A stretch of 64,000 bases of DNA from Streptomyces daqingensis (lineage in GTDB: Bacteria; Actinomycetota; Actinomycetes; Streptomycetales; Streptomycetaceae). Both the position numbers and the translations under genes were made by a program. This document shows positions 43,553 to 52,481 of the stretch, piece by piece (position 1 is the first letter of the stretch; every line of letters starts with the position of its first letter). Where the stretch lies: the NCBI RefSeq assembly GCF_014645895.1, contig NZ_BMMP01000001.1, positions 1-64,000 of the forward strand. Direction: 5' to 3'. The notes below the pieces were generated by a model. The model made no database searches. It was not told the DNA's origin and saw only the letters and a list, made by a program, of their open reading frames with translations.

Positions 43553-44911
43553 GTGAGCCGGTCCCGCATAGTCATCGTCGGAGCCGGATTCGCCGGCTAT
43601 CAGGCAGCACGGACGCTCTCCCGGAAGTACCGCGGAGTGGCAGAGGTCGTACTGGTGAATCCGAACGACTACTTTCTGTATCTGCCTCTGCTGCCCGAGG
43701 TCTCCGCCGGCGTGCTGGAGCCGCGGCGGGTGTCCGTTTCGCTGGCGGGGACGCTGCGGGGCGTGCGCCTGGTGCTGGGCGAGGTCGATGGTGTCGACCT
43801 GGCGTCGAGGAAGATCACTTACGTCGATCCGGAGGGCGAGGCCCGCGAGCTGGGCTACGACCGTCTCGTGCTGACCGTCGGCAGCGTCAACAAGCTGCTT
43901 CCCATTCCGGGTGTGGCCGAGCACGCGCACGGTTTCCGGGGCATGCCGGAGGCGCTGTACCTGCGTGACCACATCTCGCGGCAGATCGCGATGGCCGCGT
44001 CGTCCGACGACCCCGCCGAGCGGGACGCCCGGTGCACCTTCGTGGTGGTCGGCGCGGGGTATACGGGTACCGAAGTCGCGGCGCACGGCAAGCTGTTCAC
44101 CGATTCGCTCGCGAGGCAGCACAGGCGGGCCGGCAACGGGCTGCCCGGAGACAAGCAGCCGCGGTGGATGCTGCTCGACGTCGCGCCCCGCGTGCTTCCG
44201 GGGCTCGACGAGCGGTTGTCGAAGACCGCGCACCGGGTGCTGGCGAAGCGCGGTGTCGACGTCCGTACGGGGACGTCCGTGAAGGAGGCCACGAGCGAGG
44301 GGGTGCTCCTCGACGACGGCGAGTTCGTCAGGACCGAGTCCCTGATCTGGTGTGTGGGTGTGCGGCCGGATCCGCTGGTCGAGGAGATGGGTCTGCCTTC
44401 GGAGAAGGGGCGGCTCTGCGTCGACGAGTACCTCCAAGTGCCGGACCACCCCGAGGTGTTCGCGTGCGGTGACGCCGCCGCGGTTCCGGACCTCACGAAG
44501 CCCGGTGAGTACACGCCGATGACGGCGCAGCATGCCGTACGGCAGGGCAAGGTCGTGGCGCGCAACGTCGCCGCGTCGCTGGGTACCGGGGAGCGGCGCC
44601 CGTACAAGCACCACGACATGGGGTTCACGGTCGATCTCGGTGGCGTGCAGGCGGCGGCCAACCCTCTGGGGGTGCCTCTGTCGGGGCCGGTGGCCAACGC
44701 GGTGATGCGCGGCTACCACCTGGCGTCGCTGCCGGGCAACAGGGTGCGTGTCGCGGCGGATTGGCTGCTGGACGCGGTGCTGCCGAGGCAGGCGGTGCAG
44801 CTGGGTCTGGTGAGGTCCTGGTCCGTGCCTCTGGAGTCGGCGTCGCCCGAGGTGGCGTCGCACCCCTACGAACCGCGGGGCGGATCTTCCGGGACTGCCA
44901 GTTCCGCTTGA
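43553..44911 (+). CDS. Type II NADH dehydrogenase-like FAD oxidoreductase
   Basis: A 452-residue flavoprotein of the NDH-2 family: first Rossmann fold IVIVGAGFAGYQAARTLSRK, NDYFLYLPLLPEVSAG just after it, second dinucleotide fold FVVVGAGYTGTEVAAH (about 165) and the FAD-site VFACGDAAAVPD (about 300). It oxidises NADH and passes electrons to menaquinone without pumping protons, sitting on the inner face of the membrane through a C-terminal amphipathic stretch. GTG 43553 has GGAG eight bases upstream. It is a single gene in plus orientation. Confidence 0.9.
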   Translation: MSRSRIVIVGAGFAGYQAARTLSRKYRGVAEVVLVNPNDYFLYLPLLPEVSAGVLEPRRVSVSLAGTLRGVRLVLGEVDGVDLASRKITYVDPEGEARELGYDRLVLTVGSVNKLLPIPGVAEHAHGFRGMPEALYLRDHISRQIAMAASSDDPAERDARCTFVVVGAGYTGTEVAAHGKLFTDSLARQHRRAGNGLPGDKQPRWMLLDVAPRVLPGLDERLSKTAHRVLAKRGVDVRTGTSVKEATSEGVLLDDGEFVRTESLIWCVGVRPDPLVEEMGLPSEKGRLCVDEYLQVPDHPEVFACGDAAAVPDLTKPGEYTPMTAQHAVRQGKVVARNVAASLGTGERRPYKHHDMGFTVDLGGVQAAANPLGVPLSGPVANAVMRGYHLASLPGNRVRVAADWLLDAVLPRQAVQLGLVRSWSVPLESASPEVASHPYEPRGGSSGTASSA

Positions 44912-45110
44912 GGTCTCGGAGCCGTCCCGGAGCCAGGGTGCGGCCCGCCTTCGCCGTATCAGGGGCCCGGGCCGCAGCTGGGGGGTGAGGGCTCTGTCCA
45001 CAGATCGCGCTCCATCCACAGAAAGTAACGGGTCACGACGGAAAGTGACACGTGTCGGCTAGCTTCTCCATACCGCTGGCGAACGTCGCCGGGAGGGACG
45101 GAGAAGGGGG

Positions 45111-45281
45111 ATGCCCATGCACGGGGGACTGCCCGTCATCGGGGTCAGTGTGCTGGTGTACGGGGTCGTCGGCGCCCTGGTCATAGGGCGCGACGCCCTG
45201 AACCGGTGCTTCCGCGGGCAGGGGCGCCGGAGGCGCGGCGGAGGACGGGGGGTGACGCCATGCGCAGCAGCGTCACAGTGA
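45111..45281 (+). CDS. Small 56-residue membrane peptide before the GT2 gene
   Basis: ATG 45111 follows a purine-rich GAGAAGGGGG. The product has one hydrophobic helix (GVSVLVYGVVGALVIG, about 11-26) followed by an Arg/Gly-rich cytoplasmic tail. Its end overlaps the glycosyltransferase start by 22 bases in another frame, so the two are translated in coupled fashion. It may be an accessory or anchor for the glycosyltransferase; nothing more can be said. Confidence 0.55.
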   Translation: MPMHGGLPVIGVSVLVYGVVGALVIGRDALNRCFRGQGRRRRGGGRGVTPCAAASQ

Positions 45282-46360
45282 TCGTCCCCGCTCATGACGA
45301 GGAAGAGGGGCTGCCCGCGACCCTTGAATCGGTGCTCAAGCAGACAGTGCCACCGGAGCAGGTGATCGTCGTGGACGACGCCTCCGGTGACGGCACGGGC
45401 GACGTGGCCCGCGGCTACGGCGTGCAGGTCCTGCGCCCTCCCCAGAACCTCGGCAGCAAGGCACGAGCGCAGAACTACGCGCTGCCGCACTGCACATCGG
45501 AGCTCGTGCTCGCGGTGGACGCCGACACAGTCCTGGCCCAGGACTACATCGAGCGGATCGTCCCGGCGTTCGACGATCCGGCCGTCGTGGTCGCGGCGGG
45601 CAACGTGCAGACGCGCTTCGCGAGGACGGTGTGGGAGCGGGGCCGCTCAGTGGAGTACCTCTTCGGCTTCCACTGGCACCGCCCGATCCAGCAACGGGCG
45701 AACAGCCCCATGGTGTGCTCGGGTTGCTGCTCGGTCTTCCGCAGGGAGGTGCTGGTCGGATTCGGCGGTTTCCCGGAGCGGACCATCGTGGAGGACATGG
45801 ACTTCACCTGGTCGCAGCAGATCGCGGGGCGGCGTGCGCGGTACGTCGGCGAGGCCGTCGCGTGGGCGGCGGACCCGGAGACCCTGCTGTACCTGCGCAA
45901 GCAGGTCTGGCGCTGGATGGCGGGCTTCTGCCAGAACGTGCGCCTGCACACGGGGCAGTTGATCCGGCGCAAACCGATACTCGCGGTCTGGGTGCTGCTG
46001 GCGATGCTGGAGATCCTGACCGCACCGCTGTGGTGGAGCGCGCCGGTCGTGCTGACGGTCTGGCTGGGGCACGGCGTGGTGCCCACGCTGCTGTGGTGGC
46101 TGAGCGCGGAGCTGGTCTTCACGCTGCCACCGCTCATCTACGCCGCCCGAAAACGCAGACTCAAGCTGCGTGAGGTGCTGCTGAACATCCCCTGCGTCTA
46201 CCCCGCCAAGCTCGTGAACCTCTGGTACGCGTGGAAGGCCGTCGCCGTGGAGCTCGTCCTCGTACCACTGCGCCTCTCCGAGGGGCTGACCGTCTACGAG
46301 AAGGGACGCGGGCCGGCAGCACCGTCGCCGGTGCTGTCGAGCAGAGCGAGCCCGGCGTAG
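45260..46360 (+). CDS. Processive-type GT2 membrane glycosyltransferase
   Basis: A 366-residue family-2 enzyme: cytoplasmic GT-A domain with VTVIVPAHDEEEGLPATLES, VDDASGDGTGD, the DxD-type VDADT, the acceptor-site VEDMDFTWSQ and QVWRWMAGF (a QxxRW variant), followed by membrane helices from about 250. This set marks polymerising enzymes such as poly-N-acetylglucosamine or hyaluronan-like synthases. ATG 45260 lies inside the preceding small gene. Its 3' end overlaps the convergent pobA gene by 67 bases. Confidence 0.88.
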   Translation: MRSSVTVIVPAHDEEEGLPATLESVLKQTVPPEQVIVVDDASGDGTGDVARGYGVQVLRPPQNLGSKARAQNYALPHCTSELVLAVDADTVLAQDYIERIVPAFDDPAVVVAAGNVQTRFARTVWERGRSVEYLFGFHWHRPIQQRANSPMVCSGCCSVFRREVLVGFGGFPERTIVEDMDFTWSQQIAGRRARYVGEAVAWAADPETLLYLRKQVWRWMAGFCQNVRLHTGQLIRRKPILAVWVLLAMLEILTAPLWWSAPVVLTVWLGHGVVPTLLWWLSAELVFTLPPLIYAARKRRLKLREVLLNIPCVYPAKLVNLWYAWKAVAVELVLVPLRLSEGLTVYEKGRGPAAPSPVLSSRASPA

Positions 46361-47622
46361 TTCTCCGCCAGTTCGGCGGCCGCGGTGCGGGAGGAGGCGA
46401 TGCGCTCCAGCTGTGCGAGCTGGAGGTGGGTGTCGAAGGGGGACTGGTCCGGAGCGTTGTGGAGGGTCGTCGTCATGAAGTAGGAGAAGTGCTCGGCCCG
46501 CCAGACGCTTCGCAGCCGGCGGGCTGAGTAGGTCTCGAGAGCGTCGGTGTCGCCGGAGGCCTGGTGTCGTGCGAAGGCGTCGGCCAGCACGGCGACGTCG
46601 GCGACCGCGAGGTTGAGGCCCTTGGCGCCGGTGGGCGGCACGATGTGCGCTGCGTCCCCGGCGAGGAAGAGCCTTCCGTGCTGCATGGGTTCGGTGACGC
46701 TGCTGCGCATGGGCAGCACCGCCTTGGAGGTGATGGCCCCGCGGTTGAGTCGCCAGTTCGGGTCGCTCGCGAGGGCGAACCGGGTGTCTAGCTCGTCCCA
46801 GATCCGCTCGTCCGGCCAGTCGTCCGGATCCGTCCCGTTCGGCACCTGGAGATAGAGGCGGCTGACGGTGGGGGACCGCATGCTGTGCAGCGCGAACCCG
46901 CGGGGCGAGTGCGCGTAGATCAGCTCCTCGCAGGAAGGCGGCGCGTCGGCGAGGACACCGAGCCAGGAATGGGGGTATTCGCGCTCGTAGGTACGGGCGA
47001 CGGAGGCGGGCAGCGCCGCGCGCGAGACGCCGTGGAAGCCGTCGCAGCCGACGACGAAGTCGCAGTGCAGGACGCGTTCTTCGCCTCCGTAGGAGTACCG
47101 CACCGCGGGCTGCGTGGTGGGGCTGGAGAAGACCGTCCTGTGCTCAGCGGAGTCCGCCTCTTGGCCTGCGGCGATGCCGTCGACGGTGTGCACCTCTGCA
47201 TCGAAGAGCAGGGGCGAGGTGTCCTGAAGCTCGGCGAGATGGAGGGAGATGAGGTCTTTGACGATTTCGGTCTGCGCGTAGATGGTCACGCGGCGGCCGT
47301 CGGCGAGTGACGGGAAGTCGATGTGGTGTGCGCGGCCGGCGAAGCGCAGTTCGATGCCGTCGTGCACGAGCCCTTCCCGGTCCATCCGTTCGCCCGCTCC
47401 GCATCCGCGGAGGACGTCGACTGTGGTCTGCTCCAGCATTCCCGCCCGCTGGCGATGCTCCGCGTACGCGCGGTCGCGGCTCTCCAGTACGACGCTGGCG
47501 ATGTCGGCCTGGTGCAGCAGCCGGGCGAGCAGCAGACCGGCTGGTCCGGCGCCGATGATGGCGACGGTGGTCTCGTGCGGCACGTGCGCGGGGGCGGCTT
47601 GCGTTCGCGTTCCGTCCGTCAT
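46294..47622 (-). CDS. pobA: 4-hydroxybenzoate 3-monooxygenase
   Basis: A 442-residue flavoprotein hydroxylase: FAD-binding VAIIGAGPAGLLLARLLHQA, ESRDRAYAEHRQRAGMLEQ with the Arg characteristic of PobA, the DG motif DFVVGCDGFHGVSR (about 200), GRLFLAGDAAHIVPPTGAKG (about 320) and the following LNLAVADVAVL. It converts 4-hydroxybenzoate to protocatechuate with NAD(P)H and O2, feeding the beta-ketoadipate pathway. ATG 47622 gives the usual length. No pca genes or pobR-like regulator are adjacent, so it is isolated from its pathway. Confidence 0.92.
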   Translation of the reverse strand: MTDGTRTQAAPAHVPHETTVAIIGAGPAGLLLARLLHQADIASVVLESRDRAYAEHRQRAGMLEQTTVDVLRGCGAGERMDREGLVHDGIELRFAGRAHHIDFPSLADGRRVTIYAQTEIVKDLISLHLAELQDTSPLLFDAEVHTVDGIAAGQEADSAEHRTVFSSPTTQPAVRYSYGGEERVLHCDFVVGCDGFHGVSRAALPASVARTYEREYPHSWLGVLADAPPSCEELIYAHSPRGFALHSMRSPTVSRLYLQVPNGTDPDDWPDERIWDELDTRFALASDPNWRLNRGAITSKAVLPMRSSVTEPMQHGRLFLAGDAAHIVPPTGAKGLNLAVADVAVLADAFARHQASGDTDALETYSARRLRSVWRAEHFSYFMTTTLHNAPDQSPFDTHLQLAQLERIASSRTAAAELAENYAGLALLDSTGDGAAGPRPFS

Positions 47623-47786
47623 CAACGAACGGCTCCGCCTGTCGTGTGCTTGTCTGTCCCGCTCAGGTGTTCGTGGTGCATGCGGTGATCGTCTCAACCG
47701 GACGGCGGTCTGACCAGACCTTACGGAACGCTGACACACGGGGCGGAACGGGCGGACGCACCGAGGTGCGACCGTAGCGTTGCCTC

Positions 47787-48827
47787 ATGCGCGTATTGGT
47801 CACAGGTGGAGCGGGGTTCATCGGTTCGCACGTCGTGTGCGCACTGGAGGCGGCGGGGCACGAGGCGGTGGTGCTCGACACGGCACCGGCAGGTCAGGGC
47901 CTTGTCGGAGATGTGCGGGACAGGCACGCGGTGCGCCGGGCTCTGGAGGGCGTCGACGTGGTCTGCCACCAGGCCGCCATGGTCGGCTTGGGCAAGGGCT
48001 TCAGCGACGCGGCCGAGTACGTCAGCCGCAACGACTTCGGCACGGCTGTGCTCCTCGAGGAGATGGCCGAGGCCGGAGTGCTGGGGCTCGTGCTGGCCGG
48101 CTCGATGGTGGTGTACGGGGAGGGGCGTTACAGCTGCCCGCTCCACGGTCCGGTGCGTCCTGGGCCGCGAGCCGTACAGGATCTGGACAGCGGCCGGTTC
48201 GAGCCGCCGTGTCCACACTGCGGTGCGGCGCTCGAGCCCGGCCTCGTCGGTGAGGAGGCACCCGTCGACCCGCGGAACGTCTACGCGACGACCAAGCTGG
48301 CGCAGGAGCACCTCGCGGCCGCATGGGCGCGCGCGACGGAGGGCCGGGTGCTGAGCCTGAGGTACCACAACGTCTACGGCGACGGCATGCCCCGGGACAC
48401 GCCTTACGCGGGTGTGGCCTCCTTCTTCCGGTCGGCCCTGGAGCGTGGCGAGGCGCCGCGCGTGTTCGAGGACGGTGCGCAGCGGCGTGACTTCGTCCAC
48501 GTCGACGACGTCGCCGCGGCCAACCTCCGGGCGCTGGAGGCCCTGAGCGAGCGGCCGGCGGGGCAGCTGCACGCGTACAACACGGGGAGCGGCACGCCGC
48601 ACACCGTCGGGGAGATGGCTCACACGCTGGCTGCGGCGTTCGGGGGGCCCGAGCCGGTGGTGACGGGCGAGTACCGCCTGGGGGACGTCCGCCACATCAC
48701 CGCTTCCTCCGAACGGTTCCTTCACGACCTCGGCTGGCGTGCTCGGGTGGGTTTCACGGAGGGGATGACGCGGTTCGCCCGCGCGGAGCTCGCCCCCTCT
48801 GCGGCGGTACCGGCCCTCGCTCGCTGA
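47787..48827 (+). CDS. NAD-dependent nucleotide-sugar epimerase/dehydratase
   Basis: A 346-residue extended short-chain dehydrogenase: VLVTGGAGFIGSHVV at the N-terminus, AGSMVVYGEG, catalytic YATTK (about 170) and DFVHVDDVAAAN (about 230). Unusually it carries an insertion between about 112 and 155 with a CPLH and a CPHC pair (C-x2-H and C-x2-C), which looks like a structural metal site. It probably interconverts UDP- or dTDP-sugars for the glycosyltransferases of this region. Confidence 0.9.
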   Translation: MRVLVTGGAGFIGSHVVCALEAAGHEAVVLDTAPAGQGLVGDVRDRHAVRRALEGVDVVCHQAAMVGLGKGFSDAAEYVSRNDFGTAVLLEEMAEAGVLGLVLAGSMVVYGEGRYSCPLHGPVRPGPRAVQDLDSGRFEPPCPHCGAALEPGLVGEEAPVDPRNVYATTKLAQEHLAAAWARATEGRVLSLRYHNVYGDGMPRDTPYAGVASFFRSALERGEAPRVFEDGAQRRDFVHVDDVAAANLRALEALSERPAGQLHAYNTGSGTPHTVGEMAHTLAAAFGGPEPVVTGEYRLGDVRHITASSERFLHDLGWRARVGFTEGMTRFARAELAPSAAVPALAR

Positions 48828-48891
48828 GCGCCCCGCGGTCGCCTGGGCCGGAGGACGTCACTACCCCGGGCGGACGGCGTACTACAGCGGT

Positions 48892-50190
48892 TCATTGCGC
48901 TGCGGGGAGGATGACCTCGAAGCAGCAGCCTCCCGGCACGTTGCGCACCGCAGCCCGTCCCCGGTGTGCTTCGACGATGCCGCGCACGATCGCCAGACCC
49001 AGCCCCGCCCCTTCGGTGGGCGTGCGGGCGTCGGTCCCGCGCCAGCCGGTGTCGAAGACCCGGGGGAGGTCCCCTGCCGGTATGCCGCCGCACTGATCGG
49101 TGACCGACAGCACGACGGTGCGGGCTTCCCTCCGTGCGGCGACAGCCACTGTGCCGTCAGCGGGGGTGCGGTGGATGGCGTTGACGAGGAGGTTGGCGAG
49201 GACCCGCGTCATCTCCCGGCCGTCCACTTCGACCGGGGCCTGTTCGACGCCTTCCTCGGCCAGGCGCACCCCGCGTTCCACCGCGAGCGCGTCGGCTCCG
49301 GCGATGGCGTCGCACACGAGGTCGTAGACCGATACGCGGGTGGGGGAGAGCGTGAGAGAACCGGCCTGGATGCGCGAGAGTTCGAACAGGTCGCCGACCA
49401 TCCCCGTCATGCGTTCCACCTCCCCACGGATCTGACGGTGGTAGCGGGCGGGGTCCTCCGCTATGCCGTCCTCGAGGGCTTCCGCCATGGCCCGCAGGCC
49501 CGCGAGCGGCGAACGCAGGTCGTGCGAGATCCAGGCGACCAGTTCGCGTCGTGAGGCCTCCAGGGCTCGTTCGCGTTTCCGGGACGCCGCGAGCCTCGCG
49601 CTGGTGTCTTCCAACTGCCTTGCGAGAGCCGTGAGTTCGGCTGGCATGGGGGTGGCGGGCGGCACGAAACCCCCGTCGCGGGGCCGTGGAAACACGCTCG
49701 TGCGGCCCCCGCCGCGAGTGCGGCCGCTCTCGGCACCGGGGCGGGCGGGAGCCTCCATCGTGCCGGACACATCCGCCCGCTCCAGGCGACCGCCCTCGCC
49801 CGTGCTCCCGTCCACGCGCAGGGCCCCGCTCCCGTTCCCGACGCTTTCGGCGTCGCCGAAGCCGTCTTCTCCCAGCGCGCGCGCCGCCTGTTCAAGGGCC
49901 CGGTGACCGCTGATCACCCAGCGGCCGAGGAGCAGCGCCGTCACCGTCGCCGTCACGGCGGCGACGGCGCAGACCGTCGTCACCACTCCGAGGTCGTGCT
50001 TGTTGAGCAGCATCGCCCACGCCACGGACAGCGTGCCCGCCAGCATCGAGCCCACCGCCACGGCGGTCAGCACGGCAAGCGAGACGGCGACCGACCTGCG
50101 GCGCAGTGCCCGGAGCGCCACCAGGCCGGCGAGGCCCACGGCCGCCGCGCCGAGAGCCGCGTGCAGTGCTATGAGCAGAAGGTCACGCAC
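48892..50190 (-). CDS. Sensor histidine kinase
   Basis: A 432-residue kinase: two to three N-terminal membrane helices (about 5-30, 38-60, 68-92), a long Ser/Gly/Arg-rich linker, HisKA with LVAWISHDLRSPLAGLRAMA (His about 215), N box VLANLLVNAIHRTP and G boxes VTDQCGGIPAG and GAGLGLAIVRGIVEAH. It phosphorylates the response regulator whose gene it overlaps by eight bases. No periplasmic sensor domain of size is present, so it probably senses within the membrane. Confidence 0.9.
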   Translation of the reverse strand: MRDLLLIALHAALGAAAVGLAGLVALRALRRRSVAVSLAVLTAVAVGSMLAGTLSVAWAMLLNKHDLGVVTTVCAVAAVTATVTALLLGRWVISGHRALEQAARALGEDGFGDAESVGNGSGALRVDGSTGEGGRLERADVSGTMEAPARPGAESGRTRGGGRTSVFPRPRDGGFVPPATPMPAELTALARQLEDTSARLAASRKRERALEASRRELVAWISHDLRSPLAGLRAMAEALEDGIAEDPARYHRQIRGEVERMTGMVGDLFELSRIQAGSLTLSPTRVSVYDLVCDAIAGADALAVERGVRLAEEGVEQAPVEVDGREMTRVLANLLVNAIHRTPADGTVAVAARREARTVVLSVTDQCGGIPAGDLPRVFDTGWRGTDARTPTEGAGLGLAIVRGIVEAHRGRAAVRNVPGGCCFEVILPAAQ

Positions 50191-50947
50191 CTGCGCCTCC
50201 GCGGTCCGTTCCGGGTGCCTGGTCTTCCGCTGCCCCTGCCGCGCCAGGGGCGTCGAAGCGGTAACCGACGCCCCACACCGTGGTGATCAGACGCGGATGT
50301 GCAGGGTCGGCTTCGACCTTGTGCCGCAGCCGCCGCACGTGCACCGTCACCGTCGACAGATCGCCGAAGTCCCAGCCCCATACCTGCGTCATCAACTCCT
50401 CGCGGCTGAACGCCCGTCCCGGATTCCGCAGGAAGTGCGCCAGAAGGTCGAACTCGCGCAGTGTCAGTGCGAGAGGGCCGCGTGCGTCGGAGACCGTACG
50501 GGCGGCGGGGTCGAGCGTGATGCCGCCTCCGCCCAGCAGCGGCCCCTGGACGGGCTGCGCGGCCGCGCGGCGCAGCACCGACTCGACGCGCAGTACCAGT
50601 TCGCGGGGGCTGAAGGGCTTGGTGACGTAGTCGTCGGCGCCTACCTCGAGGCCGAGGATGCGGTCCTCCTCGTCGCCACGAGCGGTCAGCATCACCACGG
50701 GGACCGGGCGTTCCTCGCGGAGCTTCCGGCACACTTTCAGACCGTCCAGGCCGGGCAGCATCAGGTCCAGCACGACGAGGTCGGGCGGAGCGGTGTGTGC
50801 GCGGTCGAGGGCCGCGAGCCCGTCGGCGGCGCGGTCGACCGTGAAGCCGGATCTGTCGAGGTATCCGGCCACCACCTCCGTCACGGTCGGGTCGTCGTCG
50901 ACGACCAGTACCCGGCGGCGGGGCGGCGGCATGGGCTTCGTTCGCAT
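50183..50947 (-). CDS. OmpR/PhoB-family response regulator
   Basis: A 254-residue two-domain regulator: receiver with VVDDDPTVTEV, phosphoacceptor in LVVLDLMLPGLDG and the conserved Lys in DDYVTKPFSPRELV; winged-helix domain with LTLREFDLLAHFLRNPGRAF and VHVRRLRHKVEADP. It forms an operon with the kinase (eight-base overlap). ATG 50947 is used; a second ATG at 50932 is also possible. It is divergent from the GT2-DUF2064-methyltransferase operon and is its likely controller. Confidence 0.92.
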   Translation of the reverse strand: MRTKPMPPPRRRVLVVDDDPTVTEVVAGYLDRSGFTVDRAADGLAALDRAHTAPPDLVVLDLMLPGLDGLKVCRKLREERPVPVVMLTARGDEEDRILGLEVGADDYVTKPFSPRELVLRVESVLRRAAAQPVQGPLLGGGGITLDPAARTVSDARGPLALTLREFDLLAHFLRNPGRAFSREELMTQVWGWDFGDLSTVTVHVRRLRHKVEADPAHPRLITTVWGVGYRFDAPGAAGAAEDQAPGTDRGGAGA

Positions 50948-51072
50948 GCCGGCGAGTCTGGCACCGGCGGCGGCTCCTGGGGATGTGCGGAACCCGCTCG
51001 GGGCGCTGACGTCAGCCTTCCGTAAGGTGCGTCGGTCCCTTATGTCCGTTCTGGGTTCGTAGGGTGAGGCAG

Positions 51073-51738
51073 ATGACCAACTCCCAGCCATGGCAGGGCG
51101 ACCTCGTCCTCCCCTGCCTCAACGAGGCCGAGGCGCTGCCCTGGGTTCTGAAGCGGATTCCGGCGGGATGGCGGGCTGTCGTCGTCGACAACGGCTCGAC
51201 GGACGGGTCCGCCACGATCGCCCGCGAGCACGGGGCGCACGTCGTGCACGAGACGCGCCGCGGCTTCGGAGCCGCCTGCCACGCCGGACTGCTCGCCACT
51301 CAAGCCGAGTTCATCGCCTTCTGTGACTGCGACGCCACCCTGGACCCCGGTGCGCTGCCACGTGTCTCCGCACCCGTCCGGGCGGGCGAGGCGGATCTCG
51401 TACTGGCGCGCCGGCGGCCTGTACAGCGCGATGCCTGGCCGATGCACGCGCGTGTCGGCAACCGGGTCCTGTCACGGATGGTGCGACGGCGCACCGGAGT
51501 GCGCCTGAACGACCTCGGGCCGATGCGTGTGGCACGGCGCGAGGCGCTGCTGGACCTCGAACTGAGCGACAGGCGCAGCGGCTACCCCCTGCAGATGGTG
51601 GTGCGCGCTGCCGATTCCGGCTGGCGTATCACCGAGACCGAGATCGACTATCTGCCGCGGGCGGGGAAGTCGAAGGTGACCGGGACCTGGAGGGGCACCT
51701 GGCACGCGGTCCGGGACATGCGGGCGGTGCTGCGATGA
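51073..51738 (+). CDS. GT2-type glycosyltransferase (dolichol-phosphate-mannose-synthase like)
   Basis: A 221-residue soluble GT-A enzyme: LVLPCLNEAEALPWVL, VVDNGSTDGSATIA, then FCDCDATLDPGALPRV with the metal-binding Asp cluster. ATG 51073 follows a GAGG-rich sequence. It overlaps the DUF2064 gene by four bases. Family-2 members of this short form use nucleotide sugars and polyprenyl phosphate or small acceptors. Confidence 0.85.
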   Translation: MTNSQPWQGDLVLPCLNEAEALPWVLKRIPAGWRAVVVDNGSTDGSATIAREHGAHVVHETRRGFGAACHAGLLATQAEFIAFCDCDATLDPGALPRVSAPVRAGEADLVLARRRPVQRDAWPMHARVGNRVLSRMVRRRTGVRLNDLGPMRVARREALLDLELSDRRSGYPLQMVVRAADSGWRITETEIDYLPRAGKSKVTGTWRGTWHAVRDMRAVLR

Positions 51739-52481
51739 CCGGAGTGCCCCGCGCAGCAAGGAACGCCGCCGTGCCCTCGCCGGACGGCATGGCTCAGGAA
51801 CTGCCCCTGACGGCCGGAGCCCCCTCGCAGCTGCGCGCCTCCCCGCCCTCCCGGACGACGGTCCTCGTCATCGCGAAGGAACCCGTACCCGGCCGCGTCA
51901 AGACACGGCTGACCCCGCCGTACAGCCCGACGGAAGCAGCCCGGCTGGCGGAGGCCGCGCTCCACGACACGCTGTGCACGGTTGCCCGCACACCCGCGGG
52001 CAGGCGCGTGCTGGTACTGGAGGGACGTCCCGGACCGTGGCTTCCCGCTGGATTCGAGGTCGTCCCGCAGGGCCGGGGAGGCCTCGACGAGAGAATCGCC
52101 TCCGCTTTCGAGCAATGCGACGGTCCCGCTCTGCTGATCGGCATGGACACCCCGCAGGTCACGCCGGGACTGCTGGCGCAGTCGACCGGTCCGCACGCGT
52201 GGGATGAATGCGATGCGTGCTTCGGACCTGCCGCGGACGGCGGTTTCTGGGCGCTCGGATTCCGCCGTCCCCGGCCCGACCTGGTCCGCGGAGTGCCCAT
52301 GTCCACCTCCCGTACAGGTGAAATGCAGCGGCACCGCCTCGCCGAGGCGGGGTTGACTGTGCGGGAATTGCCCGTGCTGCGCGACGTGGACACCGCCGCC
52401 GACGCGGAGCAGATCGCGGCGCACTGTGACGGAAGCTTCGCCGCAGTGCACGCCGGCCTCAGCCGGGCGGTGGCCCCGTGA
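51735..52481 (+). CDS. DUF2064 (TIGR04282-type) GT-A-fold protein
   Basis: A 248-residue protein with an unstructured N-terminal extension of about 40 residues followed by VLVIAKEPVPGRVKTRLTPP, the defining start of DUF2064, and LLIGMDTPQVTPGLL and PAADGGFWALGFRRP further on. The family resembles nucleotidyltransferases/GT-A glycosyltransferases and is often found beside GT2 and methyltransferase genes, as here. Its database name links it to arsenosugars, but no arsenic gene is present. Overlaps both neighbours by four bases. Confidence 0.85.
   Translation: MTGVPRAARNAAVPSPDGMAQELPLTAGAPSQLRASPPSRTTVLVIAKEPVPGRVKTRLTPPYSPTEAARLAEAALHDTLCTVARTPAGRRVLVLEGRPGPWLPAGFEVVPQGRGGLDERIASAFEQCDGPALLIGMDTPQVTPGLLAQSTGPHAWDECDACFGPAADGGFWALGFRRPRPDLVRGVPMSTSRTGEMQRHRLAEAGLTVRELPVLRDVDTAADAEQIAAHCDGSFAAVHAGLSRAVAP

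Noticed and set aside
51735..52481. Arsenosugar biosynthesis function for the DUF2064 gene
   Set aside because: The name comes from a subfamily label; no arsenic methylation or resistance gene is present in the window.
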